In this document: positions 14,603-19,556 of the stretch, one piece after another | How the letters are laid out: each line of letters opens with the position of its first letter | How positions within the stretch are numbered: the first letter of the stretch is position 1 | Assembly (NCBI GenBank): GCA_026416315.1 | Contig: JAOAFK010000237.1 | Coordinates: forward strand, 1-19,556 | DNA length: 19,556 bases | DNA from: Syntrophorhabdaceae bacterium | GTDB taxonomy: Bacteria > Desulfobacterota > Syntrophorhabdia > Syntrophorhabdales > Syntrophorhabdaceae | Reading direction: 5' to 3' | Notes under the pieces: model-generated | Told to the model about the DNA's origin: nothing | Databases searched by the model: none | The model's input: only the letters and a program-made list of their open reading frames with translations | Translations under genes and position numbers: made by a program

Positions 14603-15607
14603 ATGTTGATACTCGGAATAGATACATCATGTGACGAGACTTCTGTTTCAGTGATAGATGGAAAAAATAATATTCTTTCAAGCATTGTCTCAAGCCAGAT
14701 TGACCTTCATAAGAGATTCGGAGGTGTTGTTCCGGAGATTGCCTCAAGGAAGCATGTAGAAATTATAGATAGCATTTTTCATGAGGCAATAGATAAGGCG
14801 AATATATCAAAAGAAAATATAGATGCAATAGCGGTGACCTATGGACCTGGGCTTATAGGCTCAGTCCTTGTTGGTCTCTGTTTTGCCAAGGGGCTTTCCT
14901 TATCCCTTAATAAACCATTAATAGGAATAAATCATGTAGAGGCCCATGCGATGAGTATCTTTCTTGAAAAAGACATTGAATTTCCGTTTATTTCTCTTAT
15001 TATCTCTGGTGGTCATACATGCATCCTTTTGATGGAAAAACCCTGCAATTACAGAGTTATTGGAAGTACAAGGGATGATGCGGCAGGGGAGGCATTAGAC
15101 AAAATTGCAAAATTTTTAGGTCTCGGATATCCAGGCGGTCCTATCATAGAAAAACTGTCACAAAAAGGAAATGCAGATTATGTATTGTTTCCAAGGCCTA
15201 TGGCGGATGAGGATAATCTTGATTTTAGTTTTAGCGGACTGAAGACAGCTTTTATTAACTGGGCAAAAAGACATAAAATTTCAGATGGCAATATCCACCA
15301 TGTATTGGCCTCTTTTCAGGAGGCCATATTTGATTCTCTGTTTGGAAAATTAATGAAGGCATCAAAAAGATATAATATTAACAGGATTGTTGTTGCAGGC
15401 GGAGTTGCATCGAATTCAATGTTAAGGACTTTCTTTAATGAAAAGGCAAAAGCAAACAATATAGAACTTTTTTTCCCTTCACCTATTAATTGCACTGACA
15501 ATGCTGCCATGATTGCAGTAACAGGATACTTCTATTATAAAAATGGTTTTCTATCGCCAATTGATTTAAAAGGTTTTTCAAGGATGGTTATAAAAGCCAC
15601 TCCATAA
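14603..15607 (+). CDS. tsaD: tRNA N6-adenosine threonylcarbamoyltransferase TsaD
   Basis: Cytoplasmic enzyme that transfers the threonylcarbamoyl group onto A37 of tRNAs reading ANN codons, with TsaB and TsaE. The 334-residue product is full length. The opening ILGIDTSCDETSVSV (3-17) and PEIASRKH (44-51) are family signatures; metal ligands are His111 and His115 in HVEAHAMS (111-118) and Asp299 in CTDNAAM (297-303); nucleotide-binding stretches ISGGHT (134-139), GEALDK (162-167) and VVAGGVASN (263-271) are all present. The gene is universal and normally essential. No clear ribosome binding site is seen before the ATG, and the gene starts 21 bases after the PpiD-like stop. It is followed three bases later by rsmA. 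Confidence 0.97.
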   Translation: MLILGIDTSCDETSVSVIDGKNNILSSIVSSQIDLHKRFGGVVPEIASRKHVEIIDSIFHEAIDKANISKENIDAIAVTYGPGLIGSVLVGLCFAKGLSLSLNKPLIGINHVEAHAMSIFLEKDIEFPFISLIISGGHTCILLMEKPCNYRVIGSTRDDAAGEALDKIAKFLGLGYPGGPIIEKLSQKGNADYVLFPRPMADEDNLDFSFSGLKTAFINWAKRHKISDGNIHHVLASFQEAIFDSLFGKLMKASKRYNINRIVVAGGVASNSMLRTFFNEKAKANNIELFFPSPINCTDNAAMIAVTGYFYYKNGFLSPIDLKGFSRMVIKATP

Positions 15608-15610
15608 AAA

Positions 15611-16390
15611 ATGCTCAAGAAACACCTCTCACAGCATCTTATAAAAGACAAAAACCTTTTAAAAAAGATGGTTCTTCTCTCAAAGATCACAAAAGAGGAT
15701 ACTGTTGTTGAGATAGGGGCAGGTCAAGGTGATCTAACAAGATATCTCTGCGAATATGCGGGTTGTGTGTATGCAATTGAGATAGATAGATCGTTTAAAA
15801 GACATCTCGAAGCCCTGTTAGATGAATATAAAAATTTAAATCTTATGCTATGTGATTTTCTTGAAATAAACTTACCTAAACTCTGTAATGACATATCAAA
15901 ACCAAAGATAAAAATTTTCGGAAATATTCCGTATAAAATTACAGCACCTATCCTGTTTAAGCTCATTGAAAATAGAAGTGTAATATCAGATGCCTTTCTC
16001 ACAGTTCAGAAAGAATTCGGTGAAAGACTTACTGCAAGGCCTTCAAATAAAATTTACGGAGCAGTATCTGTTGTTTGCCAACTTGTGGCAGATATTAAGA
16101 TTTTATTAAAACTTAAATCCCATATATTCATTCCACCACCTAAAGTGGACAGTGTTTTTTTGTCTATGATATTTAAAGGTCAATGTGATAGGATAACAGA
16201 CAAACATATCAAATTTATACGAAATTGCTTTGAGAACAAAAGAAAATATATGAAAAATACCCTAATAAAACATTATGGACCTGATAAAGTTAAAAGGCTA
16301 TATAACGAACTTAATCTCTATGAATCTATCCGTGCAGAGGAGCTTGAGCCTCATAAATTTTTAGAAATCTTTGAGTTTCTCCATGAATAG
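15611..16390 (+). CDS. rsmA: 16S rRNA adenine dimethyltransferase RsmA (KsgA)
   Basis: SAM-dependent enzyme that dimethylates two adjacent adenines near the 3' end of 16S rRNA (A1518 and A1519 in E. coli) late in 30S assembly. The 259-residue protein begins LKKHLSQHLI, a form of the KKxxGQHFL-like family start. The SAM-binding motif I is EIGAGQGDLT (34-43), an acidic residue ends strand 2 (AIEID, 55-59), CDFLE (81-85) contributes to the adenine pocket, and the catalytic motif IV is NIPYKIT (105-111). IPPPKVDSVF marks the C-terminal part. The gene begins three bases after the tsaD stop and overlaps the next gene by 8 to 20 bases, depending on which start that gene uses. Mutants of this family resist kasugamycin, a known property of the family. 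Confidence 0.96.
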   Translation: MLKKHLSQHLIKDKNLLKKMVLLSKITKEDTVVEIGAGQGDLTRYLCEYAGCVYAIEIDRSFKRHLEALLDEYKNLNLMLCDFLEINLPKLCNDISKPKIKIFGNIPYKITAPILFKLIENRSVISDAFLTVQKEFGERLTARPSNKIYGAVSVVCQLVADIKILLKLKSHIFIPPPKVDSVFLSMIFKGQCDRITDKHIKFIRNCFENKRKYMKNTLIKHYGPDKVKRLYNELNLYESIRAEELEPHKFLEIFEFLHE

Positions 16391-17375
16391 TAAAAAGATA
16401 ATCGGTTTTACAACAACGATTCCAGTGGAAATCATCTTTGCAGGTGGATATATGCCATGCGATTTAAATAATATCTTTATTACAGATGAAGAACCCATGA
16501 AGTTTATAGAAAAGGCCGAAAAGGATGGCTTTCCCAAAAGTATGTGCAACTGGATAAAGGGCATTTATGGTGTTGTCATGGAAAAAAATATAGACACCGT
16601 TATTATGGTCATGGAAGGCGATTGCAGTAACACAAAAGCCCTTGCGGAAATTTTAGAATTCAAAGGCATAAATATCATACCATTCTCTTTTCCTTTTGAT
16701 AAGGATAGAGATGTCCTGAAAAGGGAAATGGAAAAGCTCACTGAAGCACTGAAAGTGGATAAAGAAACTCTGATTTCAACGGAAAAAGAGATAGTTAGAG
16801 TAAGGAAGATACTACAGGAGATTGATGAACTCACATGGAAGGAAAATATAGTTAATGGATATGAAAACCATCTCTGGCTTGTGCGATCATCTGACATGCT
16901 CGGCGATTATAAAAAATATAAAGAAATGGCAATATCTTTTATAGATGAGGTAAAAATAAGAAAAAAGATAGACGGGGTAAGAATTGGTTTTATAGGTATA
17001 CCGCCTATAATAACGGATATATATCAATTTCTCCATTCCATAGGTGCCCATGTGGTCTACAATGAAATTCAAAGACAGTTCAGTCTGCCCTTTGATACAG
17101 ATGATATCGTGGAAAGATATCTTAGATATACCTATCCATATGATATTTTTTCAAGAATTTACGATATAAAAGAAGAAATAAAACGAAGGGATATAAAGGG
17201 CATTATCCATTATGTCCAGGCATTCTGTTTCAGGGTCATGGAGGATGTAATTTTGAGAGAGACCCTTAATTGTCCCATATTAACCATAGAAGGTGAATTA
17301 CCGAGACAACTCGACACAAGGCAGAAATTAAGGCTTGAAGCATTCATAGAGATGCTAACAGAGATGGATAATTAG
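16371..17375 (+). CDS. 2-hydroxyacyl-CoA dehydratase family protein (HgdB-like, orphan)
   Basis: Member of the 2-hydroxyacyl-CoA dehydratase D-component family, which also includes benzoyl-CoA reductase subunits and double-cubane cluster proteins. The opening KKIIGFTTTIPVEIIFAGGYMPCDL (starting at 8) is the family pattern of a proline-glutamate pair and a glycine turn. Five cysteines are visible: Cys30, Cys59 (SMCNW), Cys85 (GDCSN), Cys286 (AFCFR) and Cys301; Cys59, Cys85 and Cys286 fit the positions of cluster ligands in the family, so a [4Fe-4S] cluster is likely. The length of 334 is somewhat short (about 370-430 is common). The second subunit and the ATP-dependent activator are absent from this window, so fermentation dehydratase activity is unlikely. 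Two starts are possible (16371 and 16383), both overlapping rsmA. DUF4911 and tldD follow directly. True function unknown. Confidence 0.75.
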   Translation: MSFSMNSKKIIGFTTTIPVEIIFAGGYMPCDLNNIFITDEEPMKFIEKAEKDGFPKSMCNWIKGIYGVVMEKNIDTVIMVMEGDCSNTKALAEILEFKGINIIPFSFPFDKDRDVLKREMEKLTEALKVDKETLISTEKEIVRVRKILQEIDELTWKENIVNGYENHLWLVRSSDMLGDYKKYKEMAISFIDEVKIRKKIDGVRIGFIGIPPIITDIYQFLHSIGAHVVYNEIQRQFSLPFDTDDIVERYLRYTYPYDIFSRIYDIKEEIKRRDIKGIIHYVQAFCFRVMEDVILRETLNCPILTIEGELPRQLDTRQKLRLEAFIEMLTEMDN

Positions 17376-17376
17376 T

Positions 17377-17595
17377 ATGGAGAAGGTAAAAAGACTTTAT
17401 GTTGGGCGTGATTCTATCAGTTTTATTAAATCTGTCCTTGAATCATATGAAGACATAGGTATTGTCTCTGTTATAGATGGTGATAAAGGTCTAATAGAGG
17501 TCATCTATTCAGTCTTTTTTGAGGATGATCTCATGGCAATATTAAAGGATTTGAAAAATAACGGGATTAACTATATGGAGGCTGAAAATGTTTGA
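17377..17595 (+). CDS. DUF4911 domain small protein
   Basis: A 72-residue cytoplasmic protein without signal or membrane segment. Sequence resembles the DUF4911 family: a basic N-terminal strand (VKRLYVGRDSISFIK, 4-18), a short helix ending SYEDIGIV, a strand pair (VSVIDGDKGLIEVIY) and a final acidic helix (EDDLMAILKDL). The compact beta-alpha-beta layout recalls a small regulatory or RNA/ligand-binding fold, but no function is known to me and I claim none. It begins one base after the stop of the dehydratase-like gene and its last eight bases overlap the tldD start, so the three are probably translated together. The family assignment is from memory of the pattern. Confidence 0.7.
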   Translation: MEKVKRLYVGRDSISFIKSVLESYEDIGIVSVIDGDKGLIEVIYSVFFEDDLMAILKDLKNNGINYMEAENV

Positions 17596-18967
17596 ATATA
17601 AAAGTGTTTTAAAGGAACTTACAGATGGTAACAGTATTTATGCAGATATCTTTGTAGAAAAAAGAGAATATACGAGAATTCATTTTGAATCCTCGAGGTT
17701 TGAAAAAATTGAAAAAGGCATAGATAGAGGTGTAGGCTTGAGAACCATATCTCCCTGGAAAACATTTTTTGGTTCAACTAATTCATTAGATTTAGAACAT
17801 TTAATGGAAATTGCAAAGAAATTAAAAAGTTATTTAAAGAATAATGACAGTAGGACAGAAATAAAAGACTTAAGCGTGTTTACCCCCGGTTATTCATTCA
17901 AAATCAATGTAGACCCATCTGATATAGGCCTTAATAAAAAGGTTGAAATGGTGAAAAAAGTAGAAGATATGGCAAGGGCTTACGATAAAAGGATTAAACA
18001 GGTGAGGGTGATTTATATAGATACAAATCAGAAGGTAAATATCTATTCAAGCGAAGGCACATCAGCAATAGATGAAAGGAAACAGGTGCTTCTCAATATG
18101 ACTGTAATAGGGGAAGATAAGGGGGAACTTCAGACTTCGTATGAATCCATTGGGGGTTTTTACGGATTCGATTTTTTTACTGATGATAGACTCGAAAGTT
18201 TTGTAGGTAAGGTTGTAAAAAGATTAACAGGTCTTTTTGAAGCAAAAGAGGCACCTATGGGCTTAAAGACAGTTGTTTTATCATCAGAGGCAGGCGGAAC
18301 CATGATACACGAGGCAATAGGTCATGGGCTTGAAGCGGATCTCGCCATGGAAGGGCTTTCATGCTATAAAGGGATGATGGGCGAAAAAATTGCATCAGAA
18401 CTAATAGATATTGTGGACGACAAGACATTACCTTATATGAGAGGGACATATGCCTGCGATGATGAAGGAGTAAAATCTGAAAGAACCATCCTTGTGGAAA
18501 AAGGGGTGCTGAAAAATTATCTATTTGATAGATTCCACGCAATGAAATATGGAAAGCCATCAACAGGAAACGGCAGAAGAGAATCATATAGGTTTAAACC
18601 TATACCGAGGATGAGCAATACTTTGATTCTACCTGGCAAGGATGACCCTCAAAAAATCATTGCCTCTGTGGATGATGGTGTATATGTTTTAAAAATGGGA
18701 GGTGGTCAGGTGGATACTGTAAGGGGTGATTTTGTATTTGAAATATCAGAAGGATATTTAATCGAACATGGAAAAATCAGTGATATGATAAAGAATGCCA
18801 CCATAATGGGAAATGGCCCTAAAATTTTAAAAGAAATAGATATGGTAGGCAATGATTTAGGTTTTGGGATTGGCACATGCGGAAAAGATGGCCAGGGTGT
18901 ACCTGTATCTGATGGTCAACCCACACTTCGCATACCAGAAATTGTCATAGGAGGGAAAAATATTTAG
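17588..18967 (+). CDS. tldD: TldD family zinc metalloprotease
   Basis: TldD is the catalytic half of the TldD/TldE protease that trims modified peptides such as microcin B17 precursor and degrades CcdA antitoxin in E. coli. The 459-residue product is close to full length (481 in E. coli). The zinc motif HExxxH is present as HEAIGH (241-246), followed by GLEAD, and the third ligand appears to be Cys431 in the C-terminal GTCGKDGQGVPVSDGQPTLR. SYRFKPIPRMSNT (333-345) is another family signature. A GGAGG ribosome binding site lies seven bases before the ATG at 17588, inside the end of the DUF4911 gene. No tldE (pmbA) partner lies downstream; the next gene is unrelated. The partner may be elsewhere in the genome. 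Assignment secure, substrate unknown. Confidence 0.93.
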   Translation: MFEYKSVLKELTDGNSIYADIFVEKREYTRIHFESSRFEKIEKGIDRGVGLRTISPWKTFFGSTNSLDLEHLMEIAKKLKSYLKNNDSRTEIKDLSVFTPGYSFKINVDPSDIGLNKKVEMVKKVEDMARAYDKRIKQVRVIYIDTNQKVNIYSSEGTSAIDERKQVLLNMTVIGEDKGELQTSYESIGGFYGFDFFTDDRLESFVGKVVKRLTGLFEAKEAPMGLKTVVLSSEAGGTMIHEAIGHGLEADLAMEGLSCYKGMMGEKIASELIDIVDDKTLPYMRGTYACDDEGVKSERTILVEKGVLKNYLFDRFHAMKYGKPSTGNGRRESYRFKPIPRMSNTLILPGKDDPQKIIASVDDGVYVLKMGGGQVDTVRGDFVFEISEGYLIEHGKISDMIKNATIMGNGPKILKEIDMVGNDLGFGIGTCGKDGQGVPVSDGQPTLRIPEIVIGGKNI

Positions 18968-18975
18968 ATACTTAC

Positions 18976-18997
18976 ATTGAAGTTATATTCAATTTTT
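18976..18997 (+). terminator. Weak possible terminator after tldD
   Basis: ATTGAA (18976-18981) and TTCAAT (18988-18993) can form a 6-bp stem with a 6-base loop, followed by four more T residues. It lies nine bases after the tldD stop, in the right place to end the operon, but the stem is AT-rich and short, so the call is tentative. Confidence 0.3.
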
Positions 18998-19046
18998 GAT
19001 TTTAATATGTTATAAATTCATATATTTAACCTTTCTGGAGGTTATT

Positions 19047-19556
19047 TTGCAGACTGCTAAAAACACCATATTAAAGATTACCCCGGAGATAAAAAAACAA
19101 ATAATCAAAATAATAGATGAGCGCATAAAGCAGGCCCATGTAACAAAAGAGGACTTTAGCGAACTCAAGGCAATAGTCAAGGATCTGGGTATAAAAACCG
19201 CTGAACTTGCAGAGGCCCAGAAGAGAACTGAAGAAAGGGTGGAAGAACTCGCTCAGGCCCAGAAGAGAACAGAGGAAAGGGTAGAAGAACTCGCTCAGGC
19301 CCAGAAGAGAACTGAAAAAAGGGTGGAAGAGCTCGCTCAGGCCCAGAAGAGAACTGAGGAAGCCCTTACTATACTTACAAGGGAACATGGCATTACAAGA
19401 AAGATGTTGGGTGGCCTATCCCTCACAGTAGGTTACAGACTCGAAGATGAGGCATTTAAGGCACTCCCCCAATTGCTATTAGAGAACCATGGTATTACTG
19501 TTAAGGGCAGACTAAAAAGGGCTTTTATAAAGGATAAAAAAAATAGAGACATTGAG
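19047..19556 (+). CDS. Coiled-coil repeat protein, possibly with a C-terminal PD-(D/E)XK-like domain; 3' end outside window
   Basis: An open frame of 170 codons runs to the window edge. It starts with TTG at 19047, supported by GGAGG five bases upstream; the first in-frame ATG comes much later (19404), so an ATG-only search would miss the N-terminus. Residues 1-50 are a charged helical region. Residues 52-107 consist of four tandem 14-residue units built on ELAQAQKRTEERVE, giving a long coiled coil. After it, EEALTILTREHGITRKMLGG leads into a globular region (VGYRLEDEAFKALPQLL, then a basic strand). Proteins with this layout (the DUF3782-like type) often end in a PD-(D/E)XK nuclease-like domain, and the final Asp-Ile-Glu might begin that motif, but this lies past the edge and is inference. 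No signal peptide. Cellular role unknown. Confidence 0.75.
   Translation, partial: MQTAKNTILKITPEIKKQIIKIIDERIKQAHVTKEDFSELKAIVKDLGIKTAELAEAQKRTEERVEELAQAQKRTEERVEELAQAQKRTEKRVEELAQAQKRTEEALTILTREHGITRKMLGGLSLTVGYRLEDEAFKALPQLLLENHGITVKGRLKRAFIKDKKNRDIE
19200..19367 (+). repeat. Four tandem 42-bp in-frame repeats encoding a coiled coil
   Basis: Units at 19200-19241, 19242-19283, 19284-19325 and 19326-19367 each encode 14 residues centred on LAQAQKRTEE. Units 2 and 3 differ at only 4 of 42 bases, mostly silent, which points to recent duplication or gene conversion. The core GCCCAGAAGAGAAC is identical in all four copies. Copy number may vary between strains through slippage or recombination. 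Confidence 0.9.

Noticed and set aside
16371..17375. Assignment as a true 2-hydroxyglutaryl-CoA dehydratase working with the GctAB-like CoA-transferase in glutamate fermentation
   Set aside because: The two loci are about 12 kb apart in different operons, and the second dehydratase subunit and activator are missing from this window.
19200..19367. Regularly spaced repeats considered as a CRISPR array
   Set aside because: Units are contiguous with no spacers, stay in frame, and vary mostly at silent sites. This is a protein-coding repeat.
19071..19388. A 105-codon minus-strand frame with leucine-rich repeats
   Set aside because: It is the antisense of the 42-bp coding repeats. The plus-strand frame has a ribosome binding site and makes a regular coiled coil.

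Overview
The window is AT-rich bacterial chromosomal DNA, densely packed with no gene-free gap over about 220 bases. The MreBCD/PBP2/RodA set, TRAP transporters, a GctAB-type CoA-transferase, a 2-hydroxyacyl-CoA dehydratase-type protein and a DUF4911 gene suggest a Gram-negative, anaerobic, rod-shaped organism that uses organic acids. A Desulfobacterota (old Deltaproteobacteria)-like lineage fits best, but this is inference; no rRNA or other taxonomic marker is present.

Region 1 (1-7804) is an uptake-and-activation island. On the minus strand is a TAXI-type TRAP system: a receptor with a Tat signal, a DUF1850 membrane protein and a fused 4TM/12TM permease cut by the window edge. Divergent from it are two CoA-transferase subunits (family I, GctA/GctB-like), followed on the same strand by a complete three-gene TRAP system (DctP receptor, DctQ, DctM). 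The likely logic is import of a carboxylate and its activation to a CoA thioester; the substrate cannot be read from the sequence. Both TRAP operons carry a strong hairpin directly after the receptor gene, which would keep receptor expression above permease expression. In the TAXI operon the hairpin also covers the apparent ribosome binding site and rare ATT start codon of the DUF1850 gene.

Region 2 (7807-13103, minus strand) is the cell-shape operon mreB-mreC-mreD-mrdA-rodA, in canonical order with short gaps or overlaps. It ends tail-to-tail with dctM, two bases apart.

Region 3 (13193-18967, plus strand) starts divergently from mreB with overlapping promoters. It encodes a PpiD-like membrane chaperone, TsaD (tRNA t6A), RsmA (16S rRNA dimethylation), then a less usual trio: an orphan 2-hydroxyacyl-CoA dehydratase-type protein, a small DUF4911 protein and the metalloprotease TldD. 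These run nearly end to end.

Region 4 (19047 to the end) is the start of a TTG-initiated coiled-coil protein with four near-identical 14-residue repeats, cut by the window edge. I see no tRNA, rRNA, CRISPR array, insertion sequence or prophage gene.
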